Notes: generated from the letters alone by a model not told the origin. A stretch of DNA of 64,000 nucleotides from Colius striatus (GCF_028858725.1 NC_084764.1:20821501-20885500); one strand, 5' to 3'. Shown: positions 15,310 through 29,455, numbered from the stretch's first letter. Translations and numbers: made by a program.

Positions 15310-15387
15310 AGCGCAGGAGGAGTCAACAGCTGGAAGCCGAAGTTGCTCTTCAAAGTCTTTTCCAACCTAAATGATTCTATGATTCTA
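15310..15387 (+). mobile_element. CR1 LINE 3'-end fragment
   Basis: A short remnant whose right end reads TTTTCCAACCTAAATGATTC followed by TATGATTCT, the characteristic CR1 3' end with its octamer-like tail. Only the last tens of bases are recognisable and the left boundary is approximate. Confidence 0.7.
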
Positions 15388-17865
15388 AATTTGAGGTTGA
15401 AAATAATGTTCATATGCAGCTTTCATCGTAGACTGTCTTGAAATTTCCAAATGCAAGAAAAGGATTATTCTATAAGAAGTATTTCTCACCACTTGCTCTC
15501 TTGCCTCAGGTATTTTTTACTGGTTACTTTAAGAGATGTGCTTTAATCCATCTAGCAATGTTCTTAGACATGAAATATAGAAACTTATGTGAAGAAAAAT
15601 AAATTTCTACCAAATATTTGATAGAATCACAACACTAATTGCTGTAAAGGTTACTTCTGGACTTCAAATATCTGAAGAAAACATCCTTCTATTGTACAAA
15701 AATTGCAACGACTGGGAAATTCTACTCATTAGCCTGCTTTTGAAATAGGCTCTGATATAAATTGATTGAGATATGGTGATTGAGAGATGATGATAATTAC
15801 AGCTCAGAAGAAAGGCAATTTTAAAATACCATATCTTAAGCATATTCACCTCTTTGTAATTCACAGTCTAAGAATATTTTGGGAGTCAAAGTCAGGATGG
15901 AAGAGTGACAATGACTTCCCAACAAATCAAAGCACATCAGCTATCCCTTAAGTTAAAGGACTTGGGAAGGAAAAACAGTGACACCATTCTTCTGTTAACG
16001 GCCTTTGGCAAGCAGGCTTGAGAGAATGATTTAATGATATATTGACTCATTTTAAGATATCAGTTTCCCCACAGAAGGTATGAGCACTAAGGAGAACACA
16101 AAACAGCATTAAGACATTGAGGTGCAATGCATTCTAAAGATTGAAAAATAATTATTATTGTCATTTACCACTTGCCAATTTTAACTTAGCACAGACATAT
16201 AAATATGCAGTTCTACTGTCAAGATGAAAGAGATTATCAACCTACAAGAACGAATGTCAGGCATATTCCAATAGTTATTTATTCTATCTATTCTGATTTG
16301 TCTAGAGTGTAATTACCAAACAAAAAGTGGGCCAACAGCAGTTTGTGCTTCCTGTCAAGTATTTTGGGACAAATGTGTTTAGTATGAAGTTCAGAAAAAT
16401 TAAGTTTCGACTGGGAGAAATAAAGCAAGCAGTATGCAACAATTTAGAATGAAAAATTATTCTGCTTGAGTAGCTTGCCAGATTTACCTAAAGTTGAAAA
16501 TCCGCACATTTTAAGAGCAATAATCTGTACAAGGCAAATTAGTTAATAAATCAATATGAACTGAGGATGGAAAAAATTAATATTAATACATGAATTTCAA
16601 AGGAAACTAGGAAAATATTGGAAAGAGCATGGACAATCCACTCCCAATTTTTAAATCTTTAAATGCCTTTTTGATGCAACGAAGATTAGGCTCTGACAGA
16701 AACAGATGCTGTAAGGAACACGCAGCAATAAGGCTGCACAGCAAGACTCTGATACTGAGAAAAGGAACATCTATAGGAAAAACTCAAGCAGGCAGGTTGT
16801 CTTGTCCTGCTATAAGCACTGTAGAAAAAATAGGTGAAAACAAGGTCACCAAATAAGAATTAGCCTGCTGCATTTTGACTTCAGCCTTCCCCTTCACAAG
16901 AAGGCCTCAGTCTTTGTTACTTTGTCTATAGAAAAGGTCATAATCACCTTGTAGGGAGGACACTTTATACTTATGGTTATAACTGCATCAGTTCATGAGT
17001 CATTGTCCCAGACTTACCTGAAATGCCTTTACTGTTACTGCAGGGGAAACATGGAAGGAGCTACAGAGTTTAACCCTTTTATCTTGTGCTTCACTTTCTG
17101 CCTGGTCATCCATGAATAAAGCACTCACTGGACTACATGCTTAACTAATCCTTCCACCCTTTCTCTGTTCCTTGTCATTTAGCTCCACCTTCTTGAGGCT
17201 GCAGTGAATGGGCACCCATTTGTGCCACCCATTAATGCCCAAACTACTGAAGTTGTTTCAGTACTGAGAATCTTTCCAATCTACGTGTAACACTATGGAA
17301 TGGTCTTCATGTAAAGACAAAGTTGACACTTTAATGACGTGGTCTCAAGGGCTTTTTAAATACCTACTGCTGGAAAGCTATTACTTCACTCTGTCAAGTG
17401 GATATCATCACTATTGATTTAAAATGGAATAAATAAAAAAAAATGGAGGAAATAAACAAACATAATGCTTGGTTTACACACTTTGCATTCAGAGAATGAG
17501 TTCTAACCCCAGAATACAACTTCTAGGGGTTGAAGTTTTTTCTTTATTATTGCTGTTTATTGGTCATGTATAATAAATGTATAATGCAGACTAGAAGATT
17601 ACATTATTTTCATATACATTTGGAATAATATACCTGTGATTTTTTCATCCTGTCCACAGAATAAACTTTCTCTGGATCACTGATGAGCTTTTCACAGCCT
17701 TTGAAAATCATCAACTACTGCATAGCATAATAGTATAGGGAAAAAAGGTCAGAATGCCTGCAGGGATGATGGGTACAGTATGTTATGTGGCTAGTTTCCA
17801 TCAGTGATAATGGCTGCTAAGAGATGAAGAAGAAACTGGTTGAAAACCAAAGCATTTTCTCACAA

Positions 17866-17901
17866 GTGTGCATGCATGCACACATGTATGTGCACATGCA
17901 C
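17866..17901. repeat. 36-nt perfect alternating purine-pyrimidine tract
   Basis: Every base alternates purine/pyrimidine from GTGTGCATGC through TGCACATGCAC. It is GT/CA plus GC-containing rather than pure TA, the composition that favours Z-DNA. It lies in otherwise ordinary intergenic DNA. Confidence 0.85.
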
Positions 17902-19121
17902 CCTCCCTCTGCATTCTGCTCTTTTATCTTTTTTTGGCTTGCTACAGATTTTGTGGTGCTCCACATTTCCAAGGAAGTATTTCTAAGGGAGTTGCACTTT
18001 TTTGTTCTTTTTCTTGCATCACAGATGTAAGCAGTTTTTTTAAAGCCACGTTGTCAAAACTATGGTAGAGAGAAGGTCTGGCATAATTAAATGGCTTATA
18101 ACAAGTTTTCTCATTCTTGTTTAACTTGATAATGCTGCTTTTGAGAACTATTCACTGAAACAAAGTGAGAAAAAGAGGCCTGCAGAAAAAAAAGCCAGAC
18201 AAATTCTCTTTCTTCCCAAATGACCAAAATGATTATCCACTTTGAAGTCATGTAAGTGGAAAATACAGAACTCTCTTAAATATGCTTATCAGTTTTGATT
18301 AGCTAATGGCTTCTTTCTTAGGATAATTGGCCCTTCTGAGAATGGTTTTTCTTATGTTTCCCATTTGTTTCTTCTTAGCATCCAGGGAACCTTTCCTCTC
18401 TAAGTTCAGTGACATTTCTTCTGAGTGTGTTTAATTGTCAGTTTTAACTGTCCTATGCAGAAAATAGTGTAACTGCTAAGAACTAGGGGCTAGGATTTCT
18501 AGATTTCATTATTAGATCTGTAACTTGCTTACATTGTAACTTTTTTGTTCAAATGTTATGCGCTTTTACTTGCCCACCCACTAAAGACAGGGAGTCATCA
18601 TAATCCTGTAACTGATGATGTGAGATCAAGTCTATAAAGCTCTTTTCACATTTGACACAGTGCATTGGACATATCTTCAAGGACATCACAACTTGTGTTG
18701 ACTAGAAGAGAGGAATGTGGAGAAGTGAAATGACACCTTGTGGGATCCTTTGAATTGTTCTGGTAAACTCAGTCAGCAGCAGTAGCCTGCACAGCCATCT
18801 GTCTCAAATGTCCCGAATAAACTAAATCTTGTTTTTGAGTACAGACTTTACCAAGCTCATATCTTATAGCATTATCTTCATAATGCTGCTGGAAGTGATT
18901 TCAGTAAGCTTCACCCATCACCACAACTGTCTTCAGCTTTTCGTGCAACTGCAGCGCTCAGGTCACTGGGAAACTACTGAAGTTGGAAAAGCTCAGACAT
19001 ATTAACCATTATGTATCTCATTCAGGAAGGCATTAGCCCATCTTTCTCTGCCTATGCAGTAGCACTGCAGGTAGATTTGGGCTAACTATTCACAGTCAAA
19101 TCAACAGAAGCTTTGCTGCAG

Positions 19122-20222
19122 TGTAGGGGTTTTGCCTGGGTCAGGTTTTTGGTAGCAGGGGAGGGCTACAGAGGTGGCTTCTATAAACAAAGATCTACCC
19201 TGTAGCTGACAGGGCTAGGGCCAGTCAATTCTGAGATGGACCTGCACCTGACCCAGGCCTGGCCAATTAGTCATTGAGGTAATGCCTCTGTGAATAGTGT
19301 ATTTCAGAAGGAGAAGAGATTGCTGGGCAGTTTCAAAACTGCAGCAGCAAAAGGAAGTGAGAATATGAAAAAAAAACTCCACACACACCAAGGTCAGTGG
19401 AGAAGGAGTGGGATGAGGATGCTTAGGCCCCTGAAAGAAAGACTACTCTGTGACCTGTGGTAAGGACCATGGTGAGGCAGCTGTGCTCCTGCAGTCCATG
19501 GAGGCCACCGGGGAGCAGAGATCCACTTGCAGCCCGTGGAGCCACGCCGGAGCGGGTGAATGCCTGAAGGAGGCTGTGAGTCCGTGGAAAGCCCAGTTTA
19601 GAGCATGTTCCTGGCAGGACCTGGAAGTCTGTGGGGAGAGAGGAGCCCATGCCAGAGTAGGTTTGCTGTCAGGACTTGTGATCCCGTGAAGGAATCAGGC
19701 TGGAGCAGTCAGTACCTGAAGGGCTGTCCTCCTGGTGGGTGACCCACACTGGGGCAAGATGTAAGGAGCTGCCCCTGTGGGAGATCCCGTGCCAGAGCCG
19801 TACATGAGGAATTGTAGCCCATGGGTAGGACCCATGCTGGAGAAGTTCATGAAGACCTGTCTCCTGTGGGGAGGGATCCCACAGTGCAGCAGTGGGAAGT
19901 GTGAGGAGGACTCCTGAGAAGAATTTCATCTGTAATGAAGTGACCACAACCCTAGTTCCCCATCCCCTGCACCACTGGGAGGGGAAGGAAGGAGAGTCCT
20001 GGGAAGGAGGGGTGGGTGGAGGTGTTTTAAAATTCGGTTTTGTTTCTCATCTCCCTGTTCTTATGTTTTGCCTGTGGCACTAATTGCTGAGTGATCTCTC
20101 TGTTCTTATCTTGACGCACAAACCTCTCGTTATCTTTTTTCTCTCCCTTGTCCAGTATAGGAGGGGGAGTGATAGTATATGTTCTTGGGTACCTGGCACT
20201 CAGCCAGGGCTAAACCACCACA
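19122..20222 (+). mobile_element. ERVL-like solo LTR, copy 2, with perfect 5-bp target duplication
   Basis: 1101 bp starting TGTAGGGGTTTTGCC and ending CTAAACCACCACA, flanked on both sides by TGCAG (19117-19121 and 20223-20227). A 5-bp duplication is usual for ERVL-type integration and shows that this is a complete solo LTR, not half of a provirus shared with copy 1. Most of the sequence is closely similar to copy 1. A segment of about 44 bp carrying the AATAAA of copy 1 (11145-11188) is missing here, at about 20064. Reading frames inside are incidental. Confidence 0.92.
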
Positions 20223-23200
20223 TGCAGTAAAGACCTAAATATATGTGATAATTCTAGCCTATAGTAATGAGTTTGTTGATAATAACAGTAAATATAGATC
20301 ATGCCAATGCTGTAAGTTTGGGGGTAACAAAACACTAGTTAAATACAGTACTTGAATGAAATAGCATTTTATCTGTTCAAAAGAAAGTAAAAATTACCTT
20401 CTTCTGAACTTGCTGATGAAATAGTGCAGAAAATACCAGGGAATTGTCTTGAAAATTTTCCCTGTTCTATACTTACTCATTTGGAAATCGAATAGAATCT
20501 AGGATCTCACAGAGCCCCACACCCGTGGGATCTTACATTTTAGTCTCACATGCTAGAACTGTCAGTAAAGGGTCGGTGAGGATGAGTTATTTTTTCCAGA
20601 TATACTTGTTTTAAATACTCATATTGTTCTTCTGAGATGAACAGCTTTATGAGTACTATAAAGAAGATGGTAACTACACCAATTATCTGAAGCATTCTTG
20701 CTGACTTAGATACTGTGAGGTTTTTATGAGTATTTCATAGTTATTTAGAGAAGAAAAAAGGAAAGAACAGCAACTCTAAGTTGTCTTACATACTATGAAA
20801 AAACAGATTTGATTTCTAAGATCTTAGAGTATTTCAGACTCTTGTCTGTGAAAACATGTAAGCATGGATGAGATAGTACTTACATCTACAGCCCCATTAT
20901 CAGGGGCTTCAGAACACCAGGAAACTACTTTTTGGAAGATGCTAGAAGATGTATTTTTCTGGCTTTGAAGGCCTTCTTGATAGATATTCACAGGGTTCTT
21001 TGAACTTTCTTAGCTAACTCAAATGGCAACATTTTCTGTGATTGAGATTGCCTAGATGTTTCCTTGAACTCAAAAGTAAGCGAGTTATTTGTGATTACAA
21101 GTTCTATGCCAATGACATTGAAAATGTGAACTAAAAATAAAACCTTTGTTTTAAGCAAAAATAGAAGACTCCATTTCACCAGCCAAACCCCAGCATGAAA
21201 AAAAAAAGTATGAAGATGTAGGTTTGACTCTGAGTTCCACTGAGCCAGTTCATTTGGATTTTCCACTTTTTGCTGATATGTGAATTGGCAGCATCTGATC
21301 TGAAAGGTCCTTTAGAGCAATGGATTCATCACAAGAGGCTGAGATGCACACTGTTCTGTGTCACTGAAAGCATTAAGCTTTAAAGTAAGCTGAATTTCCT
21401 AAACTGATTTTACAAGGTTAATTTAGCCTTCTATAAACAAATGTCCCCATCTGCCTTTGTGTTAGTAAGTGCCCCACAAAATCGTTGAAGTTTGAGTGGA
21501 GCACAAACAGTATTTATCCCACATTTACATGTTTAATATAGAAAATGAATTCTCCTCAGACCATGACCTTTCTGCTTGTTTTTTAGACTTTAGCCTTGTA
21601 GCAAAGCTAAGTCTGGCTGGCAAAGCAAATTAAGACAATAGTGTACACCCTCTGAATTTTTCAAGATGAGAAACTGGATTAATTCACAAGCTAATATATT
21701 TGTTTGATGACCTCATTTTCCTCTCCAAAGTATCATATTATTAATAGAGGTGACCTATTAGCTCAACAAAAAAGGCATGGTGTGGATGAAATCTCAAGAA
21801 AATACTCTTTTAACAGATATTTCCTCATTAATGACAAGAACAGAGAAAACAACATCAAGGGTTTTAGCAGCCAAAATGGAAACAGAAAGGTACAAGCTTT
21901 TCCAGGATGAGATTTAAACTCCTGGACCGTTTCCCTTTCTGTAGCTTTCAGCTGCCAACATGAAAGCTTGTACATGCAATAATGAGTAATGCTGGCAAAT
22001 GGACCTTATGTGGGTGGACTGATTTCAGTCAGTGTTTTGAATAACCCATCTTAACCTTCTATCAAACCAGTAAGCAGGAAATTTTAAGTTAAATAAGCAA
22101 TTTTAATCTTGTTTTGCAGATATATCTTTCTTGTATATTCCCAGGAAATCCTAGAGTTCTTTTTTGGTTGTTTTTTGTTTTTTGGTGTTTTTTTAAACTA
22201 GAATAGCACTAATAACTGTGAGCTGGAGATTAAGTACAATTAAATTTTTACCAAGGTAAGAATTTCCTCATGCTAATCAGCAAACGTACGTACTTCTCCC
22301 TGTATCCAAGTGACTGTCACATACTTTCCAAGAATTATGAGTTTCAGAAAACTCTTTTCCCTGTCCTTCTCTCTGCCAATGAAATTCTAGATATGACTAC
22401 TCACAAGAAGTTTTATCTTCGTTACTGACATTTATATTATCTCCTTCCAAACTATACAGCTATGGTGGAAGTGTTAACCCTCTTGTCCTTATCACTTTCA
22501 CACTACTGAAGAGCAAGTTACAGCACTAGCTTCCTGAAAACTGTGCCAGTGACCCAGTTTTAATGGTTTCCATGTTTCTAGCTCTTTACTGTTTACCAGC
22601 TATCTTAGAATTCCCCTGAACAAAATACAAATCAAAGCGAAGTTTTTATTTTTGTAAGCTCAAGGAGTAGAACAGCTACAGCAGATTTAGAAAAAAAATG
22701 CACCAAAATAATTTAAAAAAATCACGATCTTTGAATAGCTTTTACCTCCCTTTTTATTATCATCATTTACTTTTTTTTTCTTTTAGTCAGAGATTTTGTG
22801 GTCCCTTGTAGGCAAAATTATCTTTCAATTTAAAGAACACAGAAACATCATTTGAAGAGTTTCTGAGTGTTAATTAGGTTAAACTGAAATATATATTGTG
22901 TATATAAGAAAATCAGCCACTAAATACCTGTTTATTTAAAACTTTGCAATTTGCGAGTAAATGGATTACACCTGATCGTTGGCAGAATTTTAAACAACAC
23001 CCAGTGGGGCCTTCAACTCAAGTTATACAATTCATACTTTGGGTACAATCAATTATGTTTTCACAAAACAACTATTTTCTGCGGTATTCATTTTCATTTA
23101 CTTTGGCCTGCCTTTGAAAGCTATGAAGCTATGGCCCTACTGAGGCGTTCCAGCACTTGGGAACCTTCAAAAGGAGCAAATCCTATGGAAATTTGTAACG

Positions 23201-23389
23201 ATCAAAAAAAATACCAGTAGTAAAACTGGTAGTAAAACTTTCATTGTGACCATTTGGAAAAGAAATTGGCACATGGGACTCAGAAGAAAATCACTGGTAA
23301 GACAGATGCAATAACAAAAACAGGAGCAGAAATTAATGTGTGGAATTGGGTCTCTGTTGGGTTTAATAAAATATTAACATCAAGAGCCC

Positions 23390-23812
23390 TGAGAGCACCA
23401 GTAGACCTTAATGATGCTGACCAGCCTCACCTGGGACTCCCACCCATACCCTCTGCCCATAGGCCTTGGAGGCCCATTTCAGCTCAGGTCTGAGATCCCA
23501 GCCCTGCCTGATCTATGCTGTAGGGGTGTCTGTCCCCAGCTCCATCTTGTACATAGACCCCTCAGACCCATGTTGCAGCCATATTTCGTGTTCCGTCTGG
23601 AGCCCTGTCTCCTGCTGCTCCTAATGGGACTGACTGGATGGGGCTGTGGATGGCCCGCCGTTTCCAGCACCAATCTGCCAACCCTGCTCAGATACCGCAG
23701 GACCATGCCCTGGCCAATGAGGACACTACTTGTGCTGGGATCACCCTTGGCTCCCAGCTCACTCACCTTTAGCAGCAGTGTGTCTCCACTGCTCCCTGAC
23801 AATTGAAGACAG
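23390..23812. other. Unexplained GC-rich patch with open frames on both strands
   Basis: About 420 bp, clearly GC-richer than the DNA around it, with overlapping open frames at 23411-23806 (+, 131 codons) and 23479-23817 (-, 112 codons). Neither product has a motif I recognise. The sharp edges suggest an inserted piece, possibly a repeat or the 5' part of a retroelement, but I see no terminal repeat, tail or target duplication that proves it. Confidence 0.5.
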
Positions 23813-26800
23813 GACAAAATTGTTTTTAAAAATTGCTATGTGATCCATACATAATACTCAGAAAAAGCACATCAAGAATGCCCAATACTCAAGGGAGACA
23901 CAATCTACCCACTGCTGAGACTTGGAGTCTCTGTCCGATAACAGTGTATCTGACAAACCAGAGGCACATGAAATAGAGAATCAACATAATCCTCTCGACA
24001 GCTAAGAGACCTTGATCATGTAACATGAGTGCCTCAAACAGCAGAAAATGTTCTTTATTCTTGGTTAATGTTTAAAGGCTTCAAAGTGCAATATTGCTAT
24101 GGCTGTGATTGAAAAGGACAAATTCTGTGCACAAACTTACCTAAATGTTTTCTTATTATTTCCTACATTTTTTTTCTCAAAATACCGATAAAGCTGTTGC
24201 TCTGAGACACAATGACAGTAGCTAAAAATCGTTTGATTGAATCTAGGAGTTCAGATCCTCTAGCATAATACAAGAACTTTACCGGGCCTGTGGGGGTTGT
24301 AACACTCATATATATTTGACACAACTTTTAACAGAACTGGAAAAATACACTCCAAGTAGTGTAAAGGTGGGAGGACTCCAGCCTGCACAGCTGCATTGAA
24401 TGCTCAATTTCCAGGAAAACCTGACATTAAGTATAACTTATTTGGCAACAAAATGCATTGATTTTTACAAATTTTCCACAAGCACAAACTTCTGGAAGTG
24501 GAAAAGTTGAAGAGTGGAAAAGTGGAAATTTCTGTTTTGGAAAAGTTGAATAATTTCTTTGATTAGTTGAGGTATTTCTATAAGAGAACAGAAATAGATA
24601 TACTGATATACTGATTGTTAGATGCTGTCGGCCAGGAAACTACTTTAGATTCCATGTGATATTCTTCACTACTGAGTCTCATTCTCTGTAGAGGAATTAG
24701 GACTCTGAGGTTTGCTGTGGCATCTCAGAGCAAGGAAATTTAGAAAGTCTATTTCAGCAGTTATTTCAAGAAGTAAACGTGATTTGTGAAGCAGCATTTT
24801 CTAGGGAAAAAAAAACTAAACCCCAACAACAATCACTTAGTTGGATCTCTGCCCGCTCTTCACTGGCACTGCATTTCCCTCAGTGCTTGCATAACACTAC
24901 TAGCTTTCACAGTTGCCCCTGAAAAGGACTAGGAGAGATGAGTCCTGAGATTTGCTCTCCAGAAACCACATAACCACCCAAATCTGTGTGACTTTGTTGA
25001 TTCCTTTCATGGTTAATGAGGAGAGCACAGGCTCTTTTACCAATTCATCTTCTACCCAGGTTTTAGATTCCCTCTCCCAGAGCTCTTGCTGGAAAGAAGT
25101 AATTTGTAAGAAATAATCAAAGGTTCATAAAGGGGGTGGCTTGTAACCTGAGTGTCCCTAGGTTAGTATCCTAGACAGCACATACAATAAACTACCTAAC
25201 TAGAGTAGTTAATTATTTATACAAAGTCAGATAGCTTCAGCAGGAGATCTCTGGTCTCAGAATCCAAGGTGGGACTGAGACTGAATTTTAACATAAAGTC
25301 TGGAAGATTTAAAAGAGGGTCTCTTGCTTTCAGTTATATAGTTCAATCCCTGTGAAACAGGATTTTCTGGGAAGAATCCAAATATCTTATGAAAAGGGGC
25401 TTCTTTCCTTCCAGAAAAGGACTTGAATGGGCAGTACGTGAGCAGAAATAAGCATATCCTGTAGTCTTGGAGTTGATGCATACCTACTTCCAGAGATACC
25501 ACTTGCTGATATTACCTCAGAGCATCCCTGGCTGCCAATGTCAGTGTTTCTTCCTTAGCCACTGTCTTCTAGAAGTCCTTTTCTGTCATTGCACTTCACT
25601 CTCTTTTGTACAAGATACACAGGCACCTATCCTGAATTCCACTAAACACCAAGACAGCAGCTCTATTGGTCTCAAGCATCTGATCTCATCCTGACAAAAT
25701 ACACACAGGTTGCTTGCAGATTATTCTAGGTCCAGACCTACAAAGGAATACAGAAAATTCCCAGAGGAGTCACGTTACTGACTATCTTATTGAATCTAGA
25801 TGAGTAATAAGTAGATCCTTAGCCTCCTCCCTCAGGTACATTGTATAAATGGATAACACACAATAGATAGTTGCAGATTAATAAAGTTCATCTGGAATAC
25901 CAAAGAGAGGGTTTTCCCTTGAGGATTATGACTAGATCTTGTATAGTTTCAGTAAGCCAATTCGTAGAACTTTACCCTTCTAGTAGTTGTAGACTCTAAT
26001 ACTGGGAATATTGAGCTGTATTAGCTAATTAAGTAAAGGCAAGTAAAAAACTACATTGTACAGATCTGTACAAGTCTTTTTCCCAGAAAAAAAATCTTTC
26101 TTATCCCATTCCATTTGATTTGCCTTTTATAGAAGTCTTATTACTATTATTTGGACTTTCCACATAAATACAATGAATGCCATCTTCACAGTAAGATGCT
26201 GCTGCTGCCCTTTACAGTGCTTCTTGATATTTGAAAAACAGTTTGTTATTCAGATTTTAAAATAACAGCACAGTTGTGAGATTTAACACCACTGGGTGAT
26301 ATTTCAAGCTTCAGAGCATTTTATGTTTCCTTAGTGGTCTAATTTTCAAGGTGATTTGATTCATTCTTTTGTTTCTGTATTCCCATAGCAACTGTAGCCA
26401 GAAATACCTTTTACCATTTGGGCAGGCTAAAAGGCTACAGCCTTTTTTCCTGAGATGCAAGACTACATACTGGGATTGATGGTGACATCTTTGTCATGGG
26501 AGGCGGTGATGACTGCTAGGACCAAGCTTGCAGGCTGCCTGGAAACTGTAGCTGATTCAAAATGCAGTGGTCTACCACAATAGAGAAATGAAAAACATTA
26601 TACTAATCTTTAAGTTGTACATTTGCCCCCATTGGAGCCTGGTTTTAGTTCAACTGGTCCTTACCTCTAAAGCCTTAAGATTTGCCTGACTCTGAGAACA
26701 TCTATTTTCTGCCTGCTTGCATGAAGGCTGCAGCTGATCAATTTTTTAAACTTTTCAGCTCTAGACTGAAGATGAAGGAGTCAGGAGCACAATGCACCAG

Positions 26801-29387
26801 TTACTGCTTCCCATTTCCTGACTTAAATCTTCTTTTCCCTTACAGACTGCAGCCTACTAATTCAGATTTCCCTGTTACAGAACACGGCCAGCGAAATTCT
26901 CCATGCCACACAGTTATGACAGGTATTGTTCGTTACTTTCCTATTAAAGACCCACGTTATCAGTGGTGAACATATTATCAGCTCTTCTTATGAAGAGGTC
27001 TGCTAGATGTGATGCTAAGAATTGTTTTTAAAATGTCTTTAATAATAAAAAAGCAGAGATAGAGGAGAAGCATTTTTCCGTGCTTTAGATGGACATCCAA
27101 TAAAGCCTAGTGTTGACATGTATCTGATACATTTACACCATCCAACAGCTCCTTTACTTAAAAAATGCCAACTGGACACAACAAAAGCATGACTGTACCT
27201 CAAGGGGTTTTTTTTTGGCCAGGTCACACAGTATTCCTTAAATGCCTTATGAACACCATCCTTTTCTTCTGTGAGCAATGATAGATACCACTGCAGTTGT
27301 GTCACTTCAGCCTCAGTCCTGCAATTAATATAAGCATAGTTAATGTTCACATCTGTATTCATAGTGAAAATGATGGACTTACTAAAGTAAATGCTGTGCT
27401 TAAATGGTTGCAACAGCAAAACCTTAAAGATCAGGAAGCTGTTTAATACATCTATTTCTTTAGCTTTTTATCTTCAGATGTCTTCAGTTACCCTTTGTAT
27501 GCATAAATCTTTATTTGGCATGGTGGTTGTTGCATACAAATACAAAGGTATGCTAAAAATATAAACAGCAGAAACTGAAGAAGCTGAGAGCATAAGTAAA
27601 GATTGATAAGGAGATGCAGACAGATACAAACTCATATTTGTGTTGAATCCCTATCCTTACAAGCTGAAATACATTAACATACAGAAAAGAGAAGTGTCAG
27701 AAATAAAGCAAACTACCTACCTCAAAGATTCCTTATGATAGATTGTGCTGAAATGGACTGAGATTACTGCAGTGATTAACCATTTTCTTCCAAGCATCTT
27801 CAAAACTGAGTGAACAAACTGAGATGAAACATGCTCTACCCACAATTGCAGATATCCACATGGATGTCTTGTTAGAAGATGGTTGTTCATATTAGTCTAG
27901 GCTCAAGACAGAGGATTTCCACTTCTTGTGCAAGAATTTTCTCTATATGTGTATGTTTTAAAGCAGGTTGGTCTCTCTGAAGAAACTCAATCTTACAGCA
28001 CATATTAGATTTTTCTCTCATCCTGTTGAGATATGGTCTGTATCCTTGTCTAGACATTTCAGGAGGTCTGGGTAGGGAAACATTTGAGTTATTGAATGCT
28101 GTGAGCCTCAGCACTGAGCTGGGCAATGGACTGAAGAAATGGGACAGTTCTGCACATTTGCATGGAAAGGGTTCCACATGTCTCTGGAATTTTAATAATT
28201 CCAGACAGTATCTACAGATTTTTGGTTCTCCTAGATAGCCACAGAGCAACTGCAGAAACAATATAAAAGTCTGTTCTTTGTGCTTTCTTTTAAGTTTCTG
28301 GGTTGAGTTTCAGCATCTAAACCCTTTCCTTTGTCAATTCATTAAATTCAGACAACCAAAACCCTGCTCAGTTGGTGTCTAGCTTTGAAGAAGCCTAAAA
28401 TGTAAGGATGTGAGTTTTATTATTAAATGCCCCCATATTTCATGTATCTGTATCTCATGAAGCTGACCACACTCACTCTGTGCTCCCTTTAACTGGTGAC
28501 ATCTGGTGCTAGTCAGGTTTAATTGTAACTGCTTTGGAAAGATATAATCTTTTTTATTTCATTTAGTTTGGATTAATCTTCCCTAACAAGCACTCAGAAC
28601 AGCCCTTTTCCCTCTAAGTATGTTGGCCACAGAACCATTGTTGTGACTCATTGTTGAAAGTCCTTTTTCTGTTTAGCAAAATTGAGACAAAGGAATGCCT
28701 CATCAAGTTTTTACTGTTCTGCTGCCTTGCATTTATAAAGCTCATATAAATGGCCTATATGCAAAAGTTCTTCCTGTACAAGGTCACTGACTTAACGGCT
28801 AGTCCAGAGTACCATTAAGTTTTATTAACATCATCCTTTAATTTAAACTTTGTTCATCTAAAATCTTTTTTAAATTGCTAGTAATAATTCTGAGTATGAT
28901 TGCAATTAATTTACAGTAATTAGAGAAATTATGTCTCTGAGTCTTATATTCCTATGCATATTTAGCCCACCAATATTTCAATGTATAAATATCAAAATAG
29001 CTTTAAAAATCCAGTCCAGCTCCTTAAAGAAGTTGCAATGCTTTATTTTCCTCTCTGCTTTCTGTCATTTTGGACTCTAAATCTTCGGGGTTAGAATTCG
29101 GCTTTATTATGTATTTATGCAGGATAACAGGAAAACAATTTTTTCTCAGGCTCATTGTATGTTAGTATTGTCATTACCAAAATGATTGAGAGAAGACCAT
29201 AAACATAAGCTGTGATGGATGTCTGCTCACTTTCCTCCATTCTGACTATGTGTTAGAGCGGAAGGTGAAAGGGGAGTAGAAAATGTAGGTCACCCACTTC
29301 CTCTCCTCCCTTTCCATCTCTATTATGATGGGAGTTCAGCATAGGAAGGGACAACTGATACTAGTTGAGAAGGCACAGTAAGATTTG

Positions 29388-29455
29388 TTCATAGATTCAT
29401 AGAGGATGATCCTCACAAGGATCATCTAGTGAGACATCTTGCTAAGCAGTTAAGT
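29388..29455 (-). mobile_element. Possible CR1 LINE scrap
   Basis: ATAGATTCATAGAGGATG followed by GGATCATCTAGTGAGACATC resembles the reverse complement of a decayed CR1 3' end. It also contains a perfect 9-bp inverted repeat (29405-29413 with 29418-29426, 4-nt loop). Short and diverged, so uncertain. Confidence 0.4.

Larger units (their letters stand above)
11316..19121. other. Intergenic DNA between the two related LTRs
   Basis: 7.8 kb of AT-rich DNA with no gag, pol or env-like reading frame, so it does not look like the body of a provirus. It holds a small CR1 tail (15310-15387) and a 36-nt alternating purine-pyrimidine tract (17866-17901). Otherwise nothing was recognised. Confidence 0.7.

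Noticed and set aside
10176-20222. A single full-length provirus bounded by the two related LTRs
   Set aside because: The right LTR has its own perfect 5-bp duplication, and the intervening 7.8 kb shows no gag, pol or env-like frame.
27039-28261. Two unassigned minus-strand frames of 126 and 124 codons
   Set aside because: The first begins at TTG; neither shows a domain, signal peptide or recognisable homology, and both sit in AT-rich DNA without promoter or splice context.
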